This document shows positions 17,355-24,449 of a stretch of DNA of 43,848 bases, piece after piece (position 1 is the stretch's first letter; each line of letters begins with the position of its first letter). The notes beneath the pieces were generated by a model that was given only the letters and a program-made list of their open reading frames with translations, searched no databases and was not told the origin of the DNA. The stretch is from Streptomyces sp. SM10 (GTDB taxonomy: Bacteria; Actinomycetota; Actinomycetes; Streptomycetales; Streptomycetaceae). Location of the stretch: positions 1 to 43,848 of the forward strand of contig NZ_NEUF01000162.1 in assembly GCF_002910915.1 (NCBI RefSeq), read 5' to 3'. The position numbers and the translations under genes were made by a program.

Positions 17355-19412
17355 TCACGCATTCCTCCTGTGACCGACGCGTGGTCGGCGCGGTACGCAG
17401 ACGCGGGGTATGAAGATCCATGCCCCTTTCGTCAGGGTCGCACCGATGACGCGGCCCTCCTCTGTGAGCCAGGTATGCCGGTCCTGGAGTTCCGCGAAGT
17501 TGTCGTTGGTGACGACGACGCCCTCGTACTCGTCGGCGATAGCGGCTACGAGCGCGTCACCTTTCCCTTCGGTGCCCGCGGGCGGCTGGCTGAGGTCCCC
17601 CTTGGCGAGGGCCTCCACGACCGCGTCCCGTTCTTCGGGGGCGACCCGATGGCGGAAGGTGGCATCGACCACCACGTGGATATCGGCCCGGGAGAACTTC
17701 TTCTTCAGGGCTTCGATCGCAGCGGTGAGCTGGGCGTAACTGGGCCGGTCGGCTTCTTCATACACCCCGATCCGACGTGGCGAGTGGCCGATCCAGGCCA
17801 GGTTCGAGCCATCGACGACGAGCGTGGTTGGACCGTCGTCACCGGTGCGCGGGGTGGGGACGACGGACACAGGACGCCCGGTTTCCGCAGGATGGACGGC
17901 GGCCGTGACGGCTGGCGCCGGGGCCAGGGCGAGGAGGCTTTCGAGTTCCTCACGGACCTCGGGAGTGGGGCCGCCTGACCCGAAGCTGCGCACCGGCTCG
18001 TCGAGCACGGTCTGACCGGTGTGCTCCAGGATGGCCTTGACATGGAGAAGGCCGTCCGTGTCGTAGGTGTATTCCAGCAGGAAGCTGGACTCCTTGCGGG
18101 AGCGGCGTTCAGGGTACTTGAGGGAGAGCTCGGTAAGTTTGACGTTGTCCGGATCGTCCAAGTCCTTGTCCGGGTCGCCCTCCCAGATCTCCAGTGAGAG
18201 CCGGTGGATGTTGTCCTTCTTCGGCGTATAGCTCTTCCGCTCACTCCAGGGGAGCGGGGAGTTACGAGGGATGACCTGGCTGAACTTGCGCTGCCCCGAA
18301 GCATCATGGACCACGGTGCCCAACGCATGGCTGCTGGCCACCGTGATCTCCGCTTCGATTTCGCGGGCGAGGATCGCGGAAGCGATGGACGCCCCGCGAG
18401 CCACCTCGGTCAGCGGGTCGCAAAGAGCCGTGGGCACGGGATCGTTCTGCAGGACCTCGGCGACTGCGGCGCGAACGCTGGGGATCTGGCTGGTCCCACC
18501 GATCATCAGGATGTCGTCAACGTCCGATGGCGCCATGCGTAGCTCATCGAGACACTGCTGGAGAGGGGCGAGTGCCCGGTCCACCAAGTCGCCGATGGCC
18601 TCCTCGAGTTCCTGTTGGAACACCTCGACGCTCCTGCCATCGGGCGTGTGGATCCGCACGGACGGCTGGGAGGAGAGCAGGATCTTGCCGCGTTCGATGT
18701 CGAGCCGGAACTGGCGCCGCTGCGCGGTACTCCACTCCGTTCGGGCGGGCGAGCGCTGAAGAACCAGATCACGCAGCCGTCGGTCGATCTCCAGGCCACC
18801 GAGTTCAGTGACTCCACGTGAAACCCGCTCCTCGAAGAATCCGTCCGTGTAGTCGAGGACGGTGACGTCGATGGTGCCGCCGCCCCAGTCGAAGACCACG
18901 AGCTGGCAGTCCTTCTTGGCTTCATGGACGTACGAAATAGCGGCAGCGGTGGGCTCGTTGAGGAGTGCCTGGACGTCGATTCCGGCGAAACGTGCGGCGG
19001 CGCGGGTGCGGTAGCGGGCGGCGCCGGTGGCGTTGGCAGGGACGGTGATGACCGCTCGGTCGATCTCTGTGAGGTTTTCTCGGGCACCCTCCCGCATGGC
19101 GCCGAAGACGCCAGCAGCCACGGTGGTGGCGGCGAATCTGCGCCCCTGTACGGTGACGTACTCGTCGCTCTTGAGCATCCGCTTGCATGCTTCGACGGCT
19201 TCCTCGGAGCGCACCTTGGCCTCCCAACCGAAGAGCGGTCCGCGGCGCAGCGAGCTAACACCGACGACGGAGGGGAAGAGGTGCTCGAAGCCGGGGTGGC
19301 GCCAGTCAGCGTCGATGTGATGCGCGTCGAGTGGCAACACCTCAACGTCGTCGCCGTGCCACTGGGCGACCACCGAGTTGGTGGTGCCGAAGTCGATTCC
19401 GGTGGCGGTCAC
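17355..19412 (-). CDS. Hsp70 (DnaK-like) ATPase fused to a C-terminal NYN/PIN-type RNase domain
   Basis: A 685-residue protein. Residues 1-355 form an Hsp70 nucleotide-binding domain: phosphate-1 GIDFGTTNSVV at 5-15, NEPTAAAISY at 152-161, phosphate-2 VFDWGGGTIDV at 173-183 and adenosine motif ILMIGGTSQIP at 301-311. Residues about 358-475 match the Hsp70 substrate-binding beta-sandwich. The helical lid is absent. After a Pro/Ala-rich linker (490-523) the chain enters a Rossmann-like domain with four spaced acidic residues, as in NYN/Zc3h12a RNases: VVDGSN (D534), VVVDATF (D583), GKGDAL (D619) and VTNDNF (D637). GTG starts in a 4-base overlap with the gene before it, behind GAAAGGGG. The Arg-rich last 15 residues look unstructured and may be a read-through tail. 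The domain calls are from motifs; RNase activity is inferred. Confidence 0.88.
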   Translation of the reverse strand: MTATGIDFGTTNSVVAQWHGDDVEVLPLDAHHIDADWRHPGFEHLFPSVVGVSSLRRGPLFGWEAKVRSEEAVEACKRMLKSDEYVTVQGRRFAATTVAAGVFGAMREGARENLTEIDRAVITVPANATGAARYRTRAAARFAGIDVQALLNEPTAAAISYVHEAKKDCQLVVFDWGGGTIDVTVLDYTDGFFEERVSRGVTELGGLEIDRRLRDLVLQRSPARTEWSTAQRRQFRLDIERGKILLSSQPSVRIHTPDGRSVEVFQQELEEAIGDLVDRALAPLQQCLDELRMAPSDVDDILMIGGTSQIPSVRAAVAEVLQNDPVPTALCDPLTEVARGASIASAILAREIEAEITVASSHALGTVVHDASGQRKFSQVIPRNSPLPWSERKSYTPKKDNIHRLSLEIWEGDPDKDLDDPDNVKLTELSLKYPERRSRKESSFLLEYTYDTDGLLHVKAILEHTGQTVLDEPVRSFGSGGPTPEVREELESLLALAPAPAVTAAVHPAETGRPVSVVPTPRTGDDGPTTLVVDGSNLAWIGHSPRRIGVYEEADRPSYAQLTAAIEALKKKFSRADIHVVVDATFRHRVAPEERDAVVEALAKGDLSQPPAGTEGKGDALVAAIADEYEGVVVTNDNFAELQDRHTWLTEEGRVIGATLTKGAWIFIPRVCVPRRPRVGHRRNA

Positions 19413-19987
19413 CGCGGACCCCTTTCGGGCTGTCTGGCGCCCGGCTCCTCGCCGGATGCAGGAGCGGGAACACGCCGGAGCTGTCCGGCAAGAATCAGCT
19501 TTCCGGTCGCCTGGTCGAAATATGCGGGGCGGAGGACCTCGAAGGACTCGCCCTCTCCCTCGACCACGACGAACCGGTCGGATACTTCGCCTGTTTCGTC
19601 GACAGCGGCTCCGAGGGCCAGCAGTGCACGTCGTACCGATACCCGCGAGGCAATCGTAGTCTGGCGATTACCGGAGCCACGTGCTTCCAGGTCCATCTCG
19701 ACGATTCGGGCCAGGTGCTCCTCACGGGTGCGGAAAGCCTCCAGAACCGCCTGCCGCAGGGCTGCCGTCACAGCGGCCTGCGCAGGCCGCCCATCTTCCG
19801 GCAGTGTCGCAATCAGCTCGCCGGCTCGCTCGGAAAAGCGTTCCAGGATCGCGACCGGGCTGAGGAGCTCAGTCGGCTGGTAGGTGAGCAGTTCCGTGTT
19901 GATCACTCGCGGCCTCTTGCCCCGTGCACCCCCTCGGAGTTCCTTCACCGAGGGTTGCCGATGCTCTTTGCTGGACGGCTGCTTCAT
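19409..19987 (-). CDS. Small GrpE-like protein, putative nucleotide-exchange partner of the Hsp70
   Basis: A 192-residue protein with a basic, disordered N terminus (1-28), a predicted amphipathic helical stretch at about 40-105, and a C-terminal beta-rich part. The latter ends VVVEGEGESFEVLRPAYFDQATGKLILAGQLRRVP at about 140-173, which resembles the GrpE beta-wing ending (VLRPGY...vLRPA.V.V). Its place between a J-like gene and an Hsp70 gene strengthens the idea. Start ATG at 19987 is chosen because AAAGG lies 5 bases upstream; a longer frame to 20098 overlaps the previous gene and lacks a good site. The stop overlaps the Hsp70 GTG. GrpE identity is a hypothesis from pattern and context, not a clear family match. 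Confidence 0.55.
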   Translation of the reverse strand: MKQPSSKEHRQPSVKELRGGARGKRPRVINTELLTYQPTELLSPVAILERFSERAGELIATLPEDGRPAQAAVTAALRQAVLEAFRTREEHLARIVEMDLEARGSGNRQTTIASRVSVRRALLALGAAVDETGEVSDRFVVVEGEGESFEVLRPAYFDQATGKLILAGQLRRVPAPASGEEPGARQPERGPR

Positions 19988-20000
19988 GGTGCCTTTCACA

Positions 20001-21668
20001 TCAGATCTGGTGGTCCGGACGCCGGGGCGCCGCGAGGAAGGTGTCAAGGAGGCCGGGAAGCGCCCGGTCTCTGACCGTCCGCAGTGCGTCTGCATCATCC
20101 AATGCCGTCCTGCGCACCAGGGGCGGCAGCACAGGCGCCAGGACGGCCAGCGGGGCAGCCGAGGGGGTCAGTACCCCGGGGTCGAGTGGCAGAACGAAGA
20201 AGCCGGACCAGTCATCGGCGCGGGTCGCCTCCTCGATGCGCTTCATTGCCCGGTTGAGTCGCGCGACTTCCGCACGCTCGGCCGATTCATCCGCGAGTCG
20301 ACGGCTTGCTCGGCGCAACTCCCGGTAGCGGCTCTTCCAGTCTGGATGGTAGTGGGGCAGGCCCAGTTCGAGATACGGATTGCTCGGATGCTGTCGTTCG
20401 TTGCGTAGAGTCGACACGCGGGCGAGGATGAGGTCCCGGTTGGCGCGCCCTGCGGGGAAGTCCTCACCCACCGAAGCCAGCAGCTCTACGCAGCGTCCCA
20501 GGTCATCGCCTTGCAGGGCAACGTAGGCGTGCATGGTGTTGATCTCGCGCTTCATCTCAGCAGCCACCTCGACGTCCTGGAACCGCTCGAGTTGGGCTGC
20601 CGCCTTGGTGAAGTCTCTCCTCAGGATGAGCGTGTGGGCATAGCACAGTGCCCGGTACGCGTAGAACGGTCCGCGCGCCGGGTTGATCGGCACGGAGGGC
20701 TCCCACAGAGCGGCGAGCAAGCGCCACAGCGATCGGTCCTGCAGCATTCGCGTCGGCCAATTTCCGCTCAAGGCACCCCCCTTGACGGCACGCAGTTCGA
20801 GCACTGCGTCGCGTGTGAGATTCGCCTCAAGCTCATCCAGCACGGCGCTGTCGCCCTCGCCGGCCCGGCGCAGCAGGTCGTAGCATCCGCCCGGTGTGAG
20901 TTCCTCGACCCGACCCGCGAGAAAGGCGTGATGTTCGACCGCCTCCCTCCAGCCCAGCGCCCGCGCCTGCATCTCCTCGACTGCTTCCGGCTCGAGCCTG
21001 GCCCTGAGGTAGGCGCGCTCGTCGTCATCGGCGTCGGGGCGGTATCGCCAAGGCGCATAAGCGGCTGTCACCCGCCCCAGGTCGATGAGTTCGTCGAGAA
21101 CGGCCAGGGGTGCCCAGTGAACGATCCGCTGCATTGTCCGGTCGCTGAGTTCACCGAGGTCGCCGGAGCACAGTGCCGCGTGCAGCGCGAACGCACCCGC
21201 CGGATCCTCGCTCAGAGAGGGGCGCACGGCTACAGCCAGCGGCGGGCAGGACGGGTCGACGAGAGCCTCCAACCGCTGCGTACCCAGCGGTGAAAGCCAA
21301 GGCAGATGCGCCGCATGGATGGCGAGCAGGGTCTGCGCGACGTGCTCGGGTGATGCCTCACAGAGCAGGGCGTGGACGGCTCCGACCAGTTGAGGAGTCG
21401 GTTCACCTTCGAGATTTGTCCGTACGACGACCCGTGCGGCAGCCACCGTGGCATCAGCGTCGGAATCGCCCGGAACTGCCTTCAACAAATCGGTTAGGAG
21501 GCGCTCCACCCGCTGGACCGCCTCGGCGCCGAACACCCCGGCCCGACGCCAGGCGCGCACGCGGAAACCTGAGGGACGGTCCCCCTGCCCGGCCTCCCGG
21601 GCTGCCTGTCGCCTGGTCTCCTTGCCCTCTTGCCAAGCGGCCATGGCCTCGGCACGCGTCGTTCCCAT
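20001..21668 (-). CDS. Helical-repeat protein with a degenerate J-domain-like segment
   Basis: A 555-residue, almost all-helical protein. Residues about 50-410 are Ala/Leu/Glu-rich and look like TPR or armadillo-type repeats (for example YAYRALCYAHTLILRRDFTKAAAQLERF at 337-364). Near 430-481 the text NPYLELGL...KSRYRELRRASRRLAD...AEVARLNRAMKRIEEA has the helix I-helix II-helix III plan of a DnaJ J-domain, but the HPD tripeptide is not in its normal loop after helix II. An HPD string instead precedes helix II. ATG at 21668 has AAGGG 4 bases upstream; an in-frame alternative lies at 21698. The gene is 13 bases ahead of the GrpE-like gene, the first of a three-gene operon. Function unknown; a co-chaperone or target sensor for the Hsp70-NYN is inferred. 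Confidence 0.75.
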   Translation of the reverse strand: MGTTRAEAMAAWQEGKETRRQAAREAGQGDRPSGFRVRAWRRAGVFGAEAVQRVERLLTDLLKAVPGDSDADATVAAARVVVRTNLEGEPTPQLVGAVHALLCEASPEHVAQTLLAIHAAHLPWLSPLGTQRLEALVDPSCPPLAVAVRPSLSEDPAGAFALHAALCSGDLGELSDRTMQRIVHWAPLAVLDELIDLGRVTAAYAPWRYRPDADDDERAYLRARLEPEAVEEMQARALGWREAVEHHAFLAGRVEELTPGGCYDLLRRAGEGDSAVLDELEANLTRDAVLELRAVKGGALSGNWPTRMLQDRSLWRLLAALWEPSVPINPARGPFYAYRALCYAHTLILRRDFTKAAAQLERFQDVEVAAEMKREINTMHAYVALQGDDLGRCVELLASVGEDFPAGRANRDLILARVSTLRNERQHPSNPYLELGLPHYHPDWKSRYRELRRASRRLADESAERAEVARLNRAMKRIEEATRADDWSGFFVLPLDPGVLTPSAAPLAVLAPVLPPLVRRTALDDADALRTVRDRALPGLLDTFLAAPRRPDHQI

Positions 21669-21745
21669 AGCGCCCTTGTCACCCCTCCCCGGTCGCACAC
21701 CACATCCACCCCGATGAACGACATTTCGGAGACCGTCCAGGTTGC

Positions 21746-21757
21746 AGTGACGTCAGT
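21746..21757 (-). promoter_or_regulatory. Possible operator: TGACGTCA palindrome upstream of the chaperone-nuclease operon
   Basis: An AGTGACGTCAGT motif lies about 80 bases before the first gene of the operon, in the only short intergenic space it has. The core TGACGTCA is a perfect 8-base palindrome. No regulator is assigned and no -35/-10 pair is convincing, so this is only a position worth testing. Confidence 0.2.
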
Positions 21758-21889
21758 CACATTGAGGGTTTCGATGGCGTGCTGCTCGCGGCGCGGCGGC
21801 CGCTGCCCGGGCAGGTACGGGCTCGGCTTCCCGTGCCAACTGATGCGCAGGGTGTCGCGGGCGCGGGTCGCCGCGGCAAAAGCCGGGAG

Positions 21890-22260
21890 CGGGCCTTGAG
21901 CTCCTCGCGGGCCAGATGCGGGTGCGGCCGATCCGGTTGGTGCTGCATCGGGCCCTTGGAAGATCCGCCATTGTTTGAGGCGGGCGAAGGCGCGCTCGCC
22001 CGGCGCCCGCAGGCGGGCATGGTCCTTGTTGAACTGTTTGTACTGCTTGGGCAGTTCACGCCCCTTGTAGGGGGTGCGCATTGCGCAGGTGGGCCAGGGT
22101 GAGCAGGGCCTGCTGGAAGCAACCCAGTCGTCGCTGGCGGGAGTTCAGTTCACGCCTTCGGGCGTGGATGAGCCAGGAGACGTACGACCTCGTGCGGGGC
22201 GTCGAGCATGGCACGATACGGGACCAACGAGGCTCCTCGGGCGAAGCGTGGGTGCGTAGA
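21890..22260 (-). pseudogene. Eroded IS5-type transposase with internal deletion
   Basis: The minus strand carries an N-terminal piece (SWLIHARRRELNSRQRRLGC then FQQALLTLAHLRNA, about 22075-22180). It is followed almost at once, in another phase, by a C-terminal piece (YKGRELPKQYKQFNKDHARL then RAPGERAFARLKQWRIF, about 21955-22081). A third phase continues ARCSTNRIGR. In intact IS5-like transposases about 150 residues with the catalytic core separate these pieces. The gene is therefore deleted internally and frameshifted at least twice. Confidence 0.75.
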
Positions 22261-22383
22261 GAACACCACCGCAACGACCATGGAGCTTCGCCTCGTCACA
22301 GACCCCGCCCTGCAACCGTCATCACCCCCACGGCCCAGGATGAGAAGAGCTCAGTGAGCGCTCAGTGGTCTCCGCAACGGCAT

Positions 22384-22404
22384 AGAGCTCGTAACGCGAT
22401 CTTG
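22384..22404 (+). repeat. Left terminal inverted repeat of the IS5 element
   Basis: Reads AGAGCTCGTAACGCGATCTTG and pairs with the reverse complement of 23265-23285, with three mismatches. Confidence 0.8.
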
Positions 22405-22459
22405 TTGAAGTGTCCTGGTTGGGCGTTACCGGTGTGACGATTCGGCCGTTCGTGAGGGT

Positions 22460-23269
22460 GTGGGTACTCGACCGTGGATCGTGGACGATGAGTTGTGGCG
22501 TTGATCGAGCCGTTGCTGCCGCCGTGGCCGGAGCGGTCACCGGGGCCTCGGCCGGTGTCGGACCGGCTCTGTCTGCAGGGCATCTTGTTCGTCCTCTGCA
22601 ACGACATCGCCTGGCAACTGCTGCCGCTGGAGCTGGGGTTCGGCTCAGGGAAGACGTGCTGGCGTCGCCTGGACCGATGGCAGAAGACAGGGGTCTTCGA
22701 CCGGCTGCACCGGATCCTGCTCGCCGAACTGAACGCGGCGGGCAAACTCGACTGGTCACGCGCGTGCGTGGATGGCTCCCACATCCGCGCCAAAAAAAGG
22801 GGGACCCGACACCGGTCCGTCGCCGGTCGACTGGCGGAAGACGGGCAGCAAACACCACCTGATCTGCGACGGACGCGGCACCCCACTCAAAGTCATCACC
22901 ACCGCGGCCAACGTCAACGACGTCACTGAGACTCTTGCCCTGGTCGACGGCATCCCGCCCGTCGCGGGCCGCCCCGGCCGGCACCGGCGACGACCGACAG
23001 TCCTGCTCGGCGACAAGGGCTACGACTCCAACCCCAACCGCGACGAGCTGCGTCACCGACGGATCCTGCCCGCCATCTCGCGCAAGGGATCACCGAACAT
23101 CAAGGGCCTGGGCAAGCTCCGCTACGTCGTCGAGCAGACCATTGCCCTGCTCCACCACTTCAAGCGCCTCGCTGTCCGATGGGAGCGCCGGACCGAACTC
23201 CACGACGCCTTCGTCTCCCTCGCCTGCGGCTTGATCTGCTGGAGACCACTCAAGAAGGCCCGATCATGA
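22460..23269 (+). pseudogene. IS5-family transposase (two-phase), N terminus broken by a 1-base loss
   Basis: From GTG at 22460 the frame reads VGTRPWIVDDELW, the expected IS5 N terminus, then runs into TGA; from 22498 another phase continues ALIEPLLPPWPERS and CNDIAWQLLPLELGFGSGKT. One missing G near 22497 explains the break. The catalytic aspartate lies in ACVDGSHI. At A7G5 (22792-22803) the text moves to a third phase: SKHHLICDGRGTPLKVITTA, LLGDKGYDS and RYVVEQTIALLHHFKRL, the remaining IS5 DDE motifs. The A7G5 step is the normal programmed or slippage site of this group; the step at 22497 is not, so the transposase is probably inactive unless GTG at 22495 serves as a start. Confidence 0.75.
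22792..22803 (+). other. A7G5 frameshift/slippage site in the IS5 transposase
   Basis: The run aaaaaaaggggg joins the upstream phase (AKKRGT) to the downstream phase (PKKGGP). The change needed is +1 (or -2), or loss of one A by RNA polymerase slippage. Such homopolymer steps are common between the two frames of IS427-like IS5 elements. Confidence 0.6.
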
Positions 23270-23285
23270 TCGTGTTAGGAGCTCT
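23265..23285 (-). repeat. Right terminal inverted repeat of the IS5 element
   Basis: On the minus strand it reads AGAGCTCCTAACACGATCATG, matching the left end at 18 of 21 positions. Confidence 0.8.
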
Positions 23286-23304
23286 TCGGAACGAGTCCAT
23301 GACA

Positions 23305-23685
23305 TCACAAGGCCCCTGGGTCGTACATGTGCGCGTCGACCGTCAGATCTTGAGCCTCACGTCGATCAGCCGGAGCGGCTGTTGGCAACCCAGTGATCTC
23401 GTCGCAGTAGGCGAGCGAGGCGGTCAGACCTCGCAGTCGGCCCTCGGCCCGAGCGTCGCTCGCGCCCACGAGGTGGACGACGCGACCGAGGATGATCGCT
23501 GTCGTCGCGCCTCGGTGGCTGCGGCGACGAGCGCCCCGCCGCTGAATGCGAGGCCGAGCTCGGCGGCGCTTCGAGACGGTGACGGCGCTGCGGCCGGTCT
23601 CCCGGGCGATCTGGTTTCGGGACTTGCCCTCGACGTGCAGGCGGCGGACCGTCTCGCGGTCGGCGTCGGTGATCGGGTCGGCCAC
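23305..23685 (-). pseudogene. HTH protein of phage/ICE type, frameshifted and truncated by the IS5 element
   Basis: A strong site GGGAGGTGA precedes GTG at 23685. The start reads VADPITDADRETVRRLHVEGKSRNQIARETGRSAVTVSK, a homeodomain-like helix-turn-helix seen in small actinophage or integrative-element proteins. Near 23575 the expected continuation AELGLAFSGGALVAAATEARR lies in another phase, so one base has been gained or lost. The remaining text ends 20 bases from the IS5 right end. Confidence 0.6.
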
Positions 23686-23794
23686 GGGGTCACCTCCCGG
23701 GCGCGCGAACGCCCCGCCACCGGGGGATGGTGGCGGGGCGAAGATCAGCGGATTGTTTCCGGGCACGCCGGAGGATCCACCCACATTGGGTCAC

Positions 23795-23878
23795 GTAACA
23801 ATAACGACGCAAGTGATCTCTGGCGTGCTGTGCAGGACGCGCCGCCTGCCGCAGATCACGGCGCAATAACGTTGTTAC
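23795..23878. repeat. Nested imperfect palindrome of about 84 bp
   Basis: Two pairs of perfect 7-base arms share one centre near 23836: GTAACAA (23795-23801) with TTGTTAC (23872-23878), and GTGATCT (23813-23819) with AGATCAC (23853-23859). A third, slightly off-centre pair GCAGG/CCTGC lies inside. The space between arms is of similar length on both sides (11 and 12 bases). The site lies in the gap between the small membrane-protein gene and the HTH pseudogene. It could be a large hairpin, a recombinase/attachment core or an operator array. Confidence 0.55.
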
Positions 23879-23921
23879 CTCACGCATGTGATGCAGCATT
23901 GCCCGCTCGGCGTGGTCGCAC

Positions 23922-24071
23922 CTAGAGCAATCCGGTGACCCGTGCGGCGATCAGCAGTGCTACGGCCGTCGCGGCGGCGAAGACGCCGGCGCCCAGCAGG
24001 AAGACGAGCCGCAGTGTGCCGTCGCCGCTTTGGAGCGCCTCGCGAATTACCCGCCCCCAATGGTTCTTCAT
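23922..24071 (-). CDS. Small single-span membrane protein (49 residues)
   Basis: Reads MKNHWGRVIREALQSGDGTL and then one hydrophobic span of about 25 residues (LVFLLGAGVFAAATAVALLI) ending AARVTGLL. A short basic N terminus places it in the cytoplasm by the positive-inside rule. GGAGGG lies 11 bases before the ATG. An AT-rich leader with an inverted repeat follows upstream. Similar tiny membrane proteins occur among the spread and maintenance genes of Streptomyces integrative elements, but I cannot name this one. It stands beside HTH and hypothetical remnants of what looks like the same element. Confidence 0.6.
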   Translation of the reverse strand: MKNHWGRVIREALQSGDGTLRLVFLLGAGVFAAATAVALLIAARVTGLL

Positions 24072-24123
24072 TTAATTCATCCCTCCAGGAAGTTCACGCA
24101 CGAGTACAGACCTAAAGATTTAC

Positions 24124-24136
24124 TTAGTCAAACTAA
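24124..24136 (-). promoter_or_regulatory. Inverted repeat TTAGT-caa-ACTAA in the leader of the small membrane protein
   Basis: The repeat sits 53 bases upstream of the ATG in an unusually AT-rich stretch (about 24100-24160), which also holds GTAAGGTCAAGTAAG. The layout suits a MarR- or phage-repressor-type operator over a promoter. No regulator is identified. Confidence 0.4.
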
Positions 24137-24242
24137 ATAATGTAAGGTCAAGTAAGATCTGAAGGTCCTGCTCTGTGGTGAATTTTCGCGCCAACTGGGG
24201 AGCGGCGGGGTCGGATTGGCCACAGTGTTATCAAGTCGTGAT

Positions 24243-24273
24243 GGTGGGGGGCCGGTGATCGGGGCCCCCCACC
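24243..24273 (-). terminator. Intrinsic hairpin after the minus-strand fragment at 24279
   Basis: Perfect 11-bp stem GGTGGGGGGCC / GGCCCCCCACC with a 9-base loop, immediately downstream of the stop at 24279. It lacks a clear U-tract, as is usual in Streptomyces. Confidence 0.65.
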
Positions 24274-24278
24274 TACGC

Positions 24279-24440
24279 CTACGCCGCTGCGGTGATGTCT
24301 ACGCCGAGCGCGGCGATCAGCTCGGGCAGGTCGTCCCAGTCCCACACCCGTGCTCGCGCCGTGCTGTCGAAGGGGACGGGGGCGGTGCACCCGCGCCCGC
24401 CCGAGCAGGTCACGCTCGGCGGCCCGCCGGGGGCGGCGGC
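24279..24440 (-). pseudogene. C-terminal fragment of an actinobacterial hypothetical protein
   Basis: The minus strand encodes RVWDWDDLPELIAALGVDIT and a stop just before a strong hairpin. The WDWDDLPELIAALGVDI ending is familiar from small hypothetical proteins in Streptomyces integrative elements. Upstream the coding sense is lost where the peptide-transporter remnant starts near 24440, so the 5' part has been deleted. Confidence 0.4.
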
Positions 24441-24449
24441 CGGTTCGAC

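Larger units (their letters stand above)
22384..23285 (+). mobile_element. IS5-family insertion sequence, about 902 bp, with both ends visible
   Basis: The element is bounded by imperfect 21-bp inverted repeats (18 of 21 matching) and contains a single transposase region in two phases. The arrangement fits the IS427-like group of IS5 elements, which use frameshifting between two frames. No convincing target duplication was seen at the flanks (gcat before, tcgg after). The right end abuts a truncated HTH gene, which suggests that insertion or later deletion destroyed that gene's 3' part. Confidence 0.85.

Noticed and set aside
17355..19412. Ordinary housekeeping DnaK
   Set aside because: No lid helices, no acidic EEVD-like or DnaK-type C terminus, a nuclease-like domain instead, and non-housekeeping neighbours.
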